A stretch of DNA of 11,231 nt from Gammaproteobacteria bacterium (GTDB taxonomy: Bacteria > Pseudomonadota > Gammaproteobacteria > Eutrophobiales > Eutrophobiaceae), in assembly GCA_004356415.1 (NCBI GenBank), contig SMWN01000097.1:1-11231 (forward strand), in the 5' to 3' direction. The notes under the pieces were generated by a model. The model was not told the DNA's origin and searched no databases. It was given only the letters and a program-made list of their open reading frames with translations. This document shows, one piece after another, positions 1 to 7,574 of the stretch. The position numbers and the translations under genes are program-made. How positions within the stretch are numbered: the first letter of the stretch is position 1; every line of letters begins with the position of its first letter.

Positions 1-2814
1 GGAAGCAGTCTGTAACTGATTTTTAAAAAAGTCTATTTCTTCAATACGGACATTGGAATTTATTTTTCTCATATGGGTCAGTCTAGCTACTTCCGTTTTT
101 AAGATATCATTCATTCTTTCCATTGCCTGATGTTTTAGTTCAGGCACTTCTTTCTCAGCGAGATCTCTAGATTTCCCCAATAACATCTTGATCACATCTG
201 ATTTTATATTGATCACTTCTTTGATTATCTCATGTGCCACCCTGGTCTGATTTTCATTAATGTAGCGGGTATTCATGTTCAATAATTTTCCATGCTCATC
301 AATCATGATTCTGATTGTGGTTGGTGGCAAGAATCTGCTGGACTTCAGCCCTACTTTATCCACCGGCTCCAACACATAGAGTGTTTCCATCAACAACGTC
401 CCGGGATTTAATTTCTCCTGCTCCAGTGTACAGACTGTCGAATTACCGAATTCATTGCTTAAAACCATATCCATGGCATAAACAACCATAGGATGTTCCC
501 AAGATAAATACTGCATATCTTCGTGTATCAGCGCAGTCTCTCTCGAGTAGGTAATTGTCATGCCTTCATCTGTGAGTCCGAAAAATGGTGAAAGCATTCT
601 TTCGCCTGGGCTCAATATATAGCTTGATTCACTATGGAATTCCGAGTTAATTCCAAAACAATCAAAAATAATTTCCATATACTCAGGTAATGCATTGTTT
701 TTATCGTCCATAATGGCTCTGTCTTTCAACGCATCGGCAACGGATGGACGACAGGAGCTATATTCCAGTAGCCTGTCCCGCCCCTTATGCATCGCATCAT
801 TAAGTTCCTGATTTATTTCCATGGTTTTATTTATCAATGCTTCAGGAGACTCTTTCACAAAAAAGGCATCCTTTAATTCATTTTCCACTTGCTCGAAAAC
901 TGCCTGGCCTGCGGGACAGGTTCCTTTGAACGCATCAAGCCCTTCCTGATACCAGCGAAACATCACGGCCTGTGGACTATCTTCAAGATATGGCACATGA
1001 ATTTTTATTGTCTGCCTCTGTCCGATTCGATCTAGCCGACCAATTCTTTGTTCCAGCAAATCTGGATATAGAGGTAGATCAAAAAGAATTAAATGATGTG
1101 CAAATTGAAAATTTCTACCCTCACTCCCAATCTCGGAACATATCAACACCTGACAGCCTTCATCTTCACCAGCAAAATAGGCAGCAGCACGGTCGCGCTC
1201 AATCAGACTCAAGCCTTCATGAAATGCTGCTGCATGCAGACCTTCCTTGATCCTCAGTAATTGACTGATATCCACTGCCGTCCTGGCATGCGCGCAAATT
1301 ACCAATACTTTTTCTTGCCTCAGTAATTTAAGCTTATCAATCAGCCAGCCGATTCTCGGATCAATTTTTTCCCAGTTTGTTTTTCCACGTTGTGAATAAA
1401 GCCTCTCAGGGCAAAGTGATAATATAATTTCATCTTCATGAACCTGCTTATCTAAAAATTCACCGTAAAGCGAGAGGTATTCCCTAGGTAAAGGTAATGG
1501 GTAGGCATAAATTTCCCTGTCAGGAAAACCCCTGATAGTGTTACGGGTATTCCTGAATAAAACACGCCCGGTACCATGATAATCCAGTAGTTGATCGATG
1601 ACTTTCTTTCTTGCATTAATATTTTCAGGTGAATGATTATCAGTATTAGCAATCGGAACCAGCAGTTCAGCGCTACTATCAGTCAATGTTTTCCTGAGTA
1701 TCTCCAGAGTATCACCCGATAATTCAACATCAGAAAACAAAGCCTCAACTGCTCGTGCAATTGGCTCGTAGTTCTTTTCTTCTTCCACAAATGAATTGAA
1801 ATCGGGGAAACGGTTTGGATCCAGTAGTCGCAAACGAGCATAATGGCTTTCTTTCCCCAATTGTTCCGGTGTGGCTGTGAGTAACAGAACACCCCTGGTC
1901 AAGTGCGCCAGTTGTTCAACTATTTTGTATTCAGTACTTACCTCAGTGGTGGACCAGTGTAGATGATGCACTTCATCAACGACCAATAGATCCCATTCAC
2001 CCAGCAAAGATTGTTGATAATAATTTTCATATTCAGTCAGAAATTCAAGACTACAAAGAACGAATTGTTCGGTCTGGAAAGGATTAATCTCTTCATTCTC
2101 TTCTTCAATGGCATAACATCTATCTGCATCAAAAATACTGAACGTCAGATTAAATTTACGCAACATTTCTACCAACCATTGGTGAACAAGACTTTCCGGC
2201 ACAACGATCAGGATACGGTGAGCGCGTTCAGTCATAATCTGATGATGGATAATCATCCCTGCTTCAATTGTCTTTCCCAGACCAACTTCGTCAGCCAGCA
2301 AAACACGTGGTGCATAACGATGCGCTACTTCATTAGCAATATATAATTGATGTGGGATTAGGCTGATCCGAGTACCTGTCAGCCCGAATAGATCATTGTG
2401 TGCCAGGCTGTTTTGTTGCTTGAGTGTCTGGAATCTAGCCTGAAACCATTTATCAGAATCAGTTTGACCATTAAATAGGCGATCAGCCGGTCGGTTTAAC
2501 TGTGCTCTATTGGCTAACAAATCTTCTCTGATACTTAGCTGAACACCCTCCTCATTTACTCCACAATAAGTGAGTAAACCTTCATGATCATTAATTGAAT
2601 CAACAATAAATGTGATACCTTCCTCGGTGGAAATCGCATCTCCAATATTGAAGATAACCCTGGTGAGTGGTGCTGCTTGTTTTGCATATGAACGGGTTTC
2701 TCCTGTTGCAGGAAAAGAAATCGTCACGGTTCTGTGTTCTGAGGACAAAACCGTCCCCAATCCCATGCGGGATTCAGCATCACTTATCCATCGTTGGCCG
2801 GGAATATAATCCAT
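1..2814 (-). CDS. rapA: RNA polymerase-associated protein RapA (SWI2/SNF2 ATPase), C-terminus cut by window edge
   Basis: RapA is a Swi2/Snf2-type ATPase that binds core RNA polymerase and promotes its recycling after termination. I translated the minus strand from ATG 2814 and sampled the frame along the gene; it stays open to base 1, giving 938 visible residues (E. coli RapA has 968), so only about 20-30 are missing. The N-terminal Tudor-like part begins MDYIPGQRWISDAESRMGLG, close to E. coli. Helicase motif I is DEVGLGKT (residues 175-182, Lys181). Motif II is DEVH (280-283) where E. coli has DEAH. A TATPEQLGKESHYARLRLL stretch is motif III and its flank. Motif VI is EQRIGRLDRIGQ (588-599). 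The last visible residues (HMRKINSNVRIEEIDFF) align with the E. coli C-terminal helix. The start is preceded only by a weak GAG. It is divergent from the small gene at 3175. Identification is very secure. Confidence 0.97.
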   Translation of the reverse strand, partial: MDYIPGQRWISDAESRMGLGTVLSSEHRTVTISFPATGETRSYAKQAAPLTRVIFNIGDAISTEEGITFIVDSINDHEGLLTYCGVNEEGVQLSIREDLLANRAQLNRPADRLFNGQTDSDKWFQARFQTLKQQNSLAHNDLFGLTGTRISLIPHQLYIANEVAHRYAPRVLLADEVGLGKTIEAGMIIHHQIMTERAHRILIVVPESLVHQWLVEMLRKFNLTFSIFDADRCYAIEEENEEINPFQTEQFVLCSLEFLTEYENYYQQSLLGEWDLLVVDEVHHLHWSTTEVSTEYKIVEQLAHLTRGVLLLTATPEQLGKESHYARLRLLDPNRFPDFNSFVEEEKNYEPIARAVEALFSDVELSGDTLEILRKTLTDSSAELLVPIANTDNHSPENINARKKVIDQLLDYHGTGRVLFRNTRNTIRGFPDREIYAYPLPLPREYLSLYGEFLDKQVHEDEIILSLCPERLYSQRGKTNWEKIDPRIGWLIDKLKLLRQEKVLVICAHARTAVDISQLLRIKEGLHAAAFHEGLSLIERDRAAAYFAGEDEGCQVLICSEIGSEGRNFQFAHHLILFDLPLYPDLLEQRIGRLDRIGQRQTIKIHVPYLEDSPQAVMFRWYQEGLDAFKGTCPAGQAVFEQVENELKDAFFVKESPEALINKTMEINQELNDAMHKGRDRLLEYSSCRPSVADALKDRAIMDDKNNALPEYMEIIFDCFGINSEFHSESSYILSPGERMLSPFFGLTDEGMTITYSRETALIHEDMQYLSWEHPMVVYAMDMVLSNEFGNSTVCTLEQEKLNPGTLLMETLYVLEPVDKVGLKSSRFLPPTTIRIMIDEHGKLLNMNTRYINENQTRVAHEIIKEVINIKSDVIKMLLGKSRDLAEKEVPELKHQAMERMNDILKTEVARLTHMRKINSNVRIEEIDFFKNQLQTAS

Positions 2815-2889
2815 CGATTTTAAGTCATCTCACTATTTACAGAAGAAAGGAATCGTCGATATTAATGTGCGCGGTATTCTACACAAAGC

Positions 2890-2918
2890 AGTATCCGAGA
2901 GAATAATTATCCTAACAA
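2890..2918 (-). promoter_or_regulatory. rapA: possible sigma70 promoter of rapA
   Basis: On the minus strand a TTGTTA -35-like box (2913-2918) and a GATACT -10-like box (2890-2895) are separated by 17 bp, about 75 bp upstream of the rapA ATG. Each box matches four of six consensus bases. The surrounding DNA is AT-rich, so chance matches are expected; a second possible -10 (TAATAT, near 2860) lies closer to the gene. This is an inference from spacing only. Confidence 0.28.
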
Positions 2919-3027
2919 AAGATTAATTGCGTAATTTTAATTATCATTTCAGCCAGAATGTCAGGTACTTAGATAATTAAATTGTAATGTTGTTTATAAC
3001 TCGTTTATTAATATAACCTTATACTTG

Positions 3028-3056
3028 TTGGAAAAATTTTATTTTGAGAGTATATT
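3028..3056 (+). promoter_or_regulatory. probable sigma70 promoter of the PA3496-like gene
   Basis: TTGGAA (3028-3033) and TATATT (3051-3056) are separated by exactly 17 bp, matching four and five of six consensus positions. Transcription would start near 3063 and give a leader of about 110 nt before the ATG at 3175. The leader holds an 11-codon ORF (3072-3104) that has no visible ribosome binding site. The AT-rich background lowers confidence. Confidence 0.42.
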
Positions 3057-3157
3057 TTGCTCGCCGGCCAGATGAAAACGCAGGTAAAATCGTTAAACAG
3101 GTAAATATTTTTTATTAACACCTTCATGCATGTTTTTGGAAGTATGTTAACCCTGTG

Positions 3158-3167
3158 AAGGGGAGGT
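3158..3167 (+). promoter_or_regulatory. strong Shine-Dalgarno site AAGGGGAGGT
   Basis: A purine-rich AAGGGGAGGT lies 7 bp before ATG 3175. It is the clearest ribosome binding site in the window and it decides that the short 64-codon ORF that follows is a real, well-translated gene; most other genes here have only weak sites. Confidence 0.8.
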
Positions 3168-3174
3168 ACCATAA

Positions 3175-3369
3175 ATGAACAGCCAACGTTTAAATGATGA
3201 TCTAACAGATACAGAATACGATAATCTGGAGTTAGACTCTTTTACTGATGTAATAAAAGCAAAGGACATGGTCCAGACATCACGATATACGGCAAGACGT
3301 AGAATTGAAGAACTCAAAGAAGAACAACGCCTACGCAAGAAAATGGAGAGCTATGATGATTGGGATTAA
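3175..3369 (+). CDS. small charged protein of the PA3496 family (putative envelope integrity protein)
   Basis: This 64-residue protein has no signal peptide or membrane segment. The N-terminal third is acidic (NDDLTDTEYDNLELDSF). It is followed by SRYTARRRIEELKEEQRLRKKMESYDDWD, in which residues 41-56 form a strongly basic/acidic amphipathic helix. The arrangement of an acidic head, then a [ST]R-x-x-RRRIE-[DE]-x-x-E-x-x-RL-[RK] helix and a short acidic tail, is what I recall of the small PA3496-type proteins of Pseudomonas and other gammaproteobacteria; the molecular role of that family is not established. The strong Shine-Dalgarno at 3158-3167 supports the start. The gene stands alone, divergent from rapA and followed by a long AT-rich gap, so it is probably monocistronic. 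The family assignment comes from memory of the motif; that the gene is real is more certain than its name. Confidence 0.75.
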   Translation: MNSQRLNDDLTDTEYDNLELDSFTDVIKAKDMVQTSRYTARRRIEELKEEQRLRKKMESYDDWD

Positions 3370-3556
3370 GCATTATCTATACTAATTATTACGCTTAAGA
3401 ATATTTAATCACACTCCAGTCTACCGGTTGTAATTGGCACAGTTTTTCTTCAAACAAAATAATGTTGTTATTCACAACGTATGATATGACTTACACGCTA
3501 CACTTCATTTCAAGATAAAACTAGCATCAAACTACCTATATCCACGGTTACACAAA

Positions 3557-3880
3557 ATGACCATTGATGAGTTTAAAAAATTACTGAACACAGCACCTGA
3601 AAAAATATAATTTGAAGATGTATGCAAATCATTAATGATAATTACAATCACACACCATGTAATAAATAGTGTAAATAATGTGATTATAAAGCCAAATATT
3701 TCTGCGGAAAAAATATAATCGAAAAAATCCATGCCTCGGAATTAAATACAGTTGATCGCCAAGAAAAATATGCTGTGGAATATATTAGAAATAATATTGC
3801 TACAATCAATCTTACGCTATATCTTGAATTATGACACGCATAAAACCCTTTTGAATTCATCGAATATTTTTGTAAATAAA
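3557..3880 (+). pseudogene. decayed HopJ-family (PF08888-type) gene
   Basis: From ATG 3557 the frame reads MTIDEFKKLLNTAPEKI, then TAA (3608-3610), then FEDV. One base appears lost at about 3622; in the new frame (from ATG 3622) it reads MQIINDNYNHTPC. Read together, this matches the start of HopJ-type proteins, which I recall as M-T-[IL]-[DE]-[DE]-F-...-P-E-x-[IV]-E-F-x-D-[TV]-M-x-[VI]-I-x-x-x-Y-x-[FY]-T-P. The TAA is one base from a GAA Glu codon, the residue expected there. Further stops follow. Weaker echoes appear in the expected order: KYF (CKIF), LNTVDRQEKYAVEYIRNNI (LS-x-x-Q-T-L-x-x-F-G-x-Y-Y-R-x-D-V) and HRIFL near 3858 (HQNIRNFM). The span of about 320 bp fits a family of about 110 residues. 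The 5' third is well supported; the tail and the end point are uncertain. The family is named after a Pseudomonas type III effector, but most members occur in non-pathogens and have no settled role. Confidence 0.62.
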
Positions 3881-4063
3881 TTATTGTTTATTAGAAGATA
3901 ATTTACATGCAGACAAGATAAATCTTATTGAATACTGTAGCAAGCATTAGTATATTTCACTCACATTCTATCGAATAATACTCCTTTCAGGTACAGAACT
4001 ATTTCGATCTTCGATTTATCAATCGTTAGTATAAATAAAATGCTTCACAATCACATATTTTAA

Positions 4064-4092
4064 TTCATTTGCATATTACCTTTATTTATAAT
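4064..4092 (+). promoter_or_regulatory. possible promoter of the CvfB-like gene
   Basis: A perfect TATAAT -10 hexamer (4087-4092) is preceded at 17 bp by a poor -35 (TTCATT, 4064-4069). Transcription from about 4099 would give a leader of about 66 nt before ATG 4165. The perfect -10 is the only strong element, and in such AT-rich DNA it could be fortuitous. Confidence 0.33.
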
Positions 4093-4164
4093 CAATAGAA
4101 CATTCGACTAGTACTCAACTCACTTCGCGAATAAACTCGTCACCATAGTATGGAGCATGGCAAG

Positions 4165-4995
4165 ATGGTTGAAATTGGAAAAATAAATAATCTACAGGTA
4201 TTAAAAAACCTTGAGCATGGAATTTACCTTGATGGTGAACATCTGGGTGAAATACTGATGCCAAGCCGGTACGTACCTGATGATTGTATTGTAGGTGAGT
4301 CACTTGAGGTATTTATTTATCTGGACTCAGCCGATCTCCTGATAGCAACAACAGAGAAACCCTATGTCATGGTCGATGAATGCGCCTACCTGAAAGTTGT
4401 GGACGTCAATCAGGCGGGGGCTTTTCTGGATTGGGGTTTACCAAAAGATTTGCTGGTTCCCTATAGCGAACAAATAAGTCCTATGGAAGTTGGCAAATCC
4501 TACACTGTACTTGTCTTTCTCGATAAAAACACAGACAGGATAGCGGCCACACAAAGACTTGATACTTACCTTAGTGAGGTTGCGCAATATTTCAAACCGG
4601 AACAAGCTGTCGATTTATTAATTTTTGGCAAGACCGACCTGGGATATAAGGCAGTGATAAACAACACCCATATTGGATTGATCTATAAAAATGAAGTTTT
4701 CCAAACACTCACCCATGGAGAAAAATTAAGGGGTTATATCAAAACCATTCGTCCTGATAGGAAAATAGACCTCTGTTTACAGCTACCGTGGGAAAGTGCG
4801 CGAGATGATCTGAGTTCAAGGATTCTGGTATACCTGAAAAACAATCACGGTGTTTCAAACCTGACTGATAAAAGTTCACCTGAAGATATTTATGAAAACT
4901 TTGCTGTCAGTAAAAAGAACTACAAAAAAGCGATAGGTACGCTTTATAAAAAAAGATTAATACGCATAGAAAAAGATAAAATAACGCTACTTTAA
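4165..4995 (+). CDS. CvfB/YitL-type S1-like RNA-binding protein
   Basis: This is a cytoplasmic RNA-binding protein of the CvfB family (COG2996), known in Staphylococcus as a virulence regulator, with three S1-like barrels and a C-terminal winged helix. The visible match is strong: an N-terminal EIGKINNLQVLKNLEHGIYLDGEHLGEILMP-type barrel (about residues 1-60), a second beginning near YLKVVDVNQAGAFLDWGLPKDLLVP (65-130), a third around GYKAVINNTHIGLIYKNEVF (140-205), and a winged helix ending SPEDIYENFAVSKKNYKKAIGTLYKKRLI (about 237-270). I chose ATG 4165 over the in-frame ATG 4150 because the family begins M-x-EIG and because the GGAG at 4152-4155 sits 9 bp before 4165, whereas 4150 has no such site; the longer form would add MEHGK. 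Length is 276 residues, normal for the family. It is convergent with darP, 13 bp away. Confidence 0.92.
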   Translation: MVEIGKINNLQVLKNLEHGIYLDGEHLGEILMPSRYVPDDCIVGESLEVFIYLDSADLLIATTEKPYVMVDECAYLKVVDVNQAGAFLDWGLPKDLLVPYSEQISPMEVGKSYTVLVFLDKNTDRIAATQRLDTYLSEVAQYFKPEQAVDLLIFGKTDLGYKAVINNTHIGLIYKNEVFQTLTHGEKLRGYIKTIRPDRKIDLCLQLPWESARDDLSSRILVYLKNNHGVSNLTDKSSPEDIYENFAVSKKNYKKAIGTLYKKRLIRIEKDKITLL

Positions 4996-5008
4996 ATGCC
5001 TTGTCATG

Positions 5009-5548
5009 TCATAAATTGGTCTGCATCCTGGTCAAATATTTGAATAATAATCTGGTTGATTTTGGTGATTTTTTATGTTCCTGTTCCCTCGCAGCATTCC
5101 GAATCAATTGCGTGATGTATTGGCGGTTGAAATTCATGAATCTAGTTGCAAGCTCATTTAGCAAATCTTGATCACCGAGTAGTAGTTGATCCCTCCATCG
5201 CTCGACCTCATGGAATGCATCGACTTCTTCTTTATGCGGTTGCTGCAATTCATTCAGTGCCGTACGTATTGATGCTTCATCTTCTTTCGGCATCAACTTC
5301 CCTATGTACTGTAGTTGTCGACGTACTGCACCACGTTTGAGTGTTTTTGTTGCAATGACCGCATACCTAAGCTTATCTGAGATAGGAATATTCACCAGTT
5401 GTTTGTTGGATAACCCAACGAGTTGTTTGCCTAGAGCTTGTAGTTCATGCATCTCGCGTTTGATTTGCGATTTGCTCTTTTCCTGCTCCTCGATATCTTG
5501 ATCACCACCTACCTGACTTTCTATACCCACTTCTTTTCTCGCATTCAT
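5009..5548 (-). CDS. darP: ribosome biogenesis factor DarP (YjgA, DUF615)
   Basis: DarP associates with late 50S subunit precursors and helps their maturation in the cytoplasm. The 179-residue protein has the family's length (E. coli 183) and hallmarks: an IKREMHELQALGKQLVGLSNKQL segment near the N-terminus, then IPISDKLRYAVIATKTLKRGAVRRQLQYIGKLM in the middle, and a C-terminal half with EVERWRDQLL and NRQYITQLIRNAAREQEHKKSPKSTRLLFKYL. It is rich in Lys/Arg/Gln, as expected for a ribosome-associated protein. The start at 5548 has only a weak upstream site. The gene follows the COG3146 gene on the same strand with a gap of 30 bp, so it is likely its distal operon partner. Identification is secure. 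Confidence 0.95.
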   Translation of the reverse strand: MNARKEVGIESQVGGDQDIEEQEKSKSQIKREMHELQALGKQLVGLSNKQLVNIPISDKLRYAVIATKTLKRGAVRRQLQYIGKLMPKEDEASIRTALNELQQPHKEEVDAFHEVERWRDQLLLGDQDLLNELATRFMNFNRQYITQLIRNAAREQEHKKSPKSTRLLFKYLTRMQTNL

Positions 5549-5578
5549 TGATGAAATATTCTGTACAAAAGTAATGCT

Positions 5579-6715
5579 TTATTTATTATTTTTAAAGGGT
5601 AATAACTCAGCCGCGTTAGTTCGATATCTCTCCATGAGACTGGCTTCCCTCTTTGTAAAACCTTTGATTGCAGCAGCAAATTCAGGATCACAAATCCAAT
5701 GTGCAGAATATGTTGTCACAGGTTCGAATCCTCTTGCTATCTTATGTTCTCCCTGTGCGCCAGAATCAAAACGCTTTAGATTATTATTGATGCAGTACTC
5801 AAGACCCTGATAATAACAGGCTTCAAAGTGCAGACTGTGATATTCCTCGTAACACCCCCAGTAGCGACCATAAAAACTGTCCCCGCCCACCAGACTGAAT
5901 GCAGCACCCACATATTTATTCTCTTTAACAGCCAGAATTAACAACAACTGCTCTGGCATTGTTTCGGCAATCTCTTTGAAAAAGGCCAAATTCAGATATG
6001 GTGGGTTGCCCCACTTCAAATACGTCAACTGATAGAATTGGTAAAATATATTTAACTGTTCTTCAGTAATGTCTTTGCCATGGATTTGTTTCAACGAGAT
6101 GCCCTGATCACTAATAAAACGCCTTTCACGCAGCAAAGTTTTACGTTTTTTTGAATTAAAAGAATCAAGATAATCCTTAAAATCCCTGTAGCCTTTATTC
6201 GTCCATCTAAATTGGACACCTTCCCTTATGGCCAGATTCATGGATTTTAGTAGCTCTATTTCCGCCGATGTTGGATAAAGGCAATGCCAAGTGGATATAT
6301 TCTCCGATTCTGCACTTGCAGTGATAAAGCTCAGAATTGATTTTAAAACAGACTCCTTATCGATGCCTGCTTTAACGAATAACCTTTCACCTTCGCAGGG
6401 TGTAAAGGGTATCGCCGTTAACCATTTTGGGTAATATGACAACCCATGTAGCTGGTAAGCATGTGCCCATTCGAAATCAAAAACATATTCGCCATGCGAA
6501 TGTGTTTTTCTATACATGGGCATCAACGCAATTAATTCATCCTTGTCATAAACCAGACAATGTTGTGGTGCCCATCCTGTCTCTTCATCGACACAAGCAC
6601 TCTTTTCGAGTGCATAAAGAAATTCATAGCGAATAAAGGGATACTCAAGCCCCGTTATCCTGTTCCAGTCTTCACGGGGAATCTCATCAATACGATTGAT
6701 CAGGGATATTTTCAT
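5579..6715 (-). CDS. COG3146 / DUF482 FemAB-like GNAT acyltransferase
   Basis: This 378-residue soluble protein belongs to the PF04339 family (labelled peptidoglycan biosynthesis/recognition in COG), which has two GNAT-like folds related to FemAB aminoacyltransferases; the reaction and substrate have not been established as far as I know. Visible hallmarks are an N-terminal EIPREDWNRI and HCLVYDKDELIALMPMYRK (52-70), then DYLDSFNSKKRKTLLRERR (181-199), the second-fold strand AVKENKYVGAAFSLVGGDSFYGRYWGC (262-288), HFEACYYQGLEYCI (296-309) and FDSGAQGEHKIARGFEPV (316-333) with the conserved GAQGEHK-x-x-RGF. Length and the full motif set indicate an intact gene. It lacks a signal peptide or membrane segment. 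It appears to be the first gene of a pair with darP. A weak TTGCCA -35-like box lies about 60 bp upstream, and no clear Shine-Dalgarno precedes ATG 6715. Confidence 0.93.
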   Translation of the reverse strand: MKISLINRIDEIPREDWNRITGLEYPFIRYEFLYALEKSACVDEETGWAPQHCLVYDKDELIALMPMYRKTHSHGEYVFDFEWAHAYQLHGLSYYPKWLTAIPFTPCEGERLFVKAGIDKESVLKSILSFITASAESENISTWHCLYPTSAEIELLKSMNLAIREGVQFRWTNKGYRDFKDYLDSFNSKKRKTLLRERRFISDQGISLKQIHGKDITEEQLNIFYQFYQLTYLKWGNPPYLNLAFFKEIAETMPEQLLLILAVKENKYVGAAFSLVGGDSFYGRYWGCYEEYHSLHFEACYYQGLEYCINNNLKRFDSGAQGEHKIARGFEPVTTYSAHWICDPEFAAAIKGFTKREASLMERYRTNAAELLPFKNNK

Positions 6716-6781
6716 CGTTCGTTTTAACTAGATACATTTCTACTAGATAAATAGGGTTTAATCTGGCAAGTTGATGCCTTC

Positions 6782-6937
6782 ATACCCAAACTACTTGGAT
6801 AATGTAGGTTTCAGCAAGACGATAAGCAATCATATTCAAGGCATAAAACCGAAGAACTAGTCATTCACTGCGAGTTGCGCCTTGCTCTGACTTCCTACCT
6901 GAACTCCGAAGCCTGCATTTCCAAGTAGTCTGGGTAT
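6782..6937. mobile_element. 156-bp MITE-like element with 18-bp terminal inverted repeats
   Basis: The left end (6782-6799, ATACCCAAACTACTTGGA) and the reverse complement of the right end (6920-6937, ATACCCAGACTACTTGGA) match at 17 of 18 positions. The similarity continues inward with one gap (TAATGTAGGTTTCAG against AATGCAGGCTTCGG). The interior has no ORF of note. An A-T-A-C-C-C...ACTT-G-x-A end followed by TGCAGG resembles dispersed repeats common in gammaproteobacterial intergenic regions. I see no clear target-site duplication beyond the AT-rich flanks, and no second copy in this window. The element lies between two divergent genes and ends 31 bp before the DUF938 start. Whether it is a MITE or a palindromic REP-like unit cannot be decided from one copy. 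Confidence 0.75.
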
Positions 6938-6968
6938 ATAGTAGCATCGTTAATTATAAATATTAAAA

Positions 6969-7562
6969 ATGAACAAACCCTTCTCACAAGCTTGCGAAAA
7001 TAACAAGGATCCTATCCTTTCTGTCCTGAAACGAGTTTTTGACAGCCCTTACGAAGTACTGGAAATTGGTAGTGGCACAGGACAACATGCTGTTTATTTC
7101 GCCACACATTTACCTCATGTTTCCTGGCAACCTTCAGATCTGGCCATTTATTTACCAGGTATCAATTCATGGCTTGATGAAGCAAGACTCGAAAATATAA
7201 AATCACCCATGGCTCTGGATATCAATCACAAACCCTGGCCTGTCTCAGATATTGAAGCTGTGTTCACTGCAAATACTTTACACATCATGAGTTGGGAGAG
7301 TGTTCAGGTATTTATTCAGTCTCTAGGTGAAGTCATGCAAGCCAGCGCAAAGTTTTGTTGTTATGGTCCATTCAATGTTGGGGGAACTTATACCAGTGAG
7401 AGTAATGCTCGTTTTGATATCTGGCTGAAAGAACAGGATTCCTTAAGTGCAATTCGTGATCTGGAAGCTGTGGTTTCACTGGCTAACGATGCTGGAATTA
7501 AGCTATTGGAAAACATTGAAATGCCAGCAAATAATAAATTATTAGTCCTGGAGAAAATCTGA
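6969..7562 (+). CDS. DUF938 family class I SAM-dependent methyltransferase
   Basis: This 197-residue cytoplasmic protein belongs to PF06080 (DUF938), a Rossmann-fold methyltransferase family of unknown substrate. It opens with KPFSQACENNKDPILSVL, typical of the family (KPFSPACERNRDPIL). The SAM-binding motif I is VLEIGSGTGQHAVYFA (residues 30-45). It is followed by WQPSD (53-57), ALDINHKPWP (82-91), the motif IV-like FTANTLHIMSW (99-109) and GPFNVGGTYTSESNARFDIWLKEQD, all conserved in the family. Length is normal (about 200). The start at 6969 lacks a Shine-Dalgarno site (upstream is only A/T), and a TATAAA at 6955-6960 lies so near that a very short leader is possible. It is convergent with pilW, with 12 bp between the two stops, and no terminator hairpin is visible there. 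Confidence 0.94.
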   Translation: MNKPFSQACENNKDPILSVLKRVFDSPYEVLEIGSGTGQHAVYFATHLPHVSWQPSDLAIYLPGINSWLDEARLENIKSPMALDINHKPWPVSDIEAVFTANTLHIMSWESVQVFIQSLGEVMQASAKFCCYGPFNVGGTYTSESNARFDIWLKEQDSLSAIRDLEAVVSLANDAGIKLLENIEMPANNKLLVLEKI

Positions 7563-7574
7563 TTTCTTAATAAT

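Larger units (their letters stand above)
3370..4164. other. long AT-rich region without an intact gene
   Basis: About 795 bp separate the PA3496-like stop from the CvfB start. Stops are frequent in all frames. Bases 3370-3556 show nothing I can name and no convincing terminator hairpin. Bases 3557 to about 3880 carry a decayed HopJ-family coding region. Bases 3880-4060 are AT-rich with no recognisable content. Bases 4064-4092 hold a possible promoter for the downstream gene. The hydrophobic minus-strand ORF at 3532-3732 is antisense to the HopJ remnant and looks like a shadow. Confidence 0.7.

Noticed and set aside
972..1250. 92-codon plus-strand ORF inside rapA
   Set aside because: It is antisense to a conserved part of RapA that includes motif VI and has no family resemblance.
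3072..3104. 11-codon ORF (MKTQVKSLNR) in the leader of the PA3496-like gene, considered as a leader peptide
   Set aside because: No Shine-Dalgarno, no regulatory codon run and no attenuator-like hairpin pair follow it.
3532..3732. 66-codon hydrophobic minus-strand ORF resembling a small membrane protein
   Set aside because: It lies antisense to the HopJ-like remnant, has no ribosome binding site, and its hydrophobic residues simply reflect AT-rich DNA read from the reverse strand.
4996..5008. possible terminator between the convergent CvfB-like and darP genes
   Set aside because: The gap is 13 bp and I see no stem-loop with a U-tract in it or in the adjoining codons.
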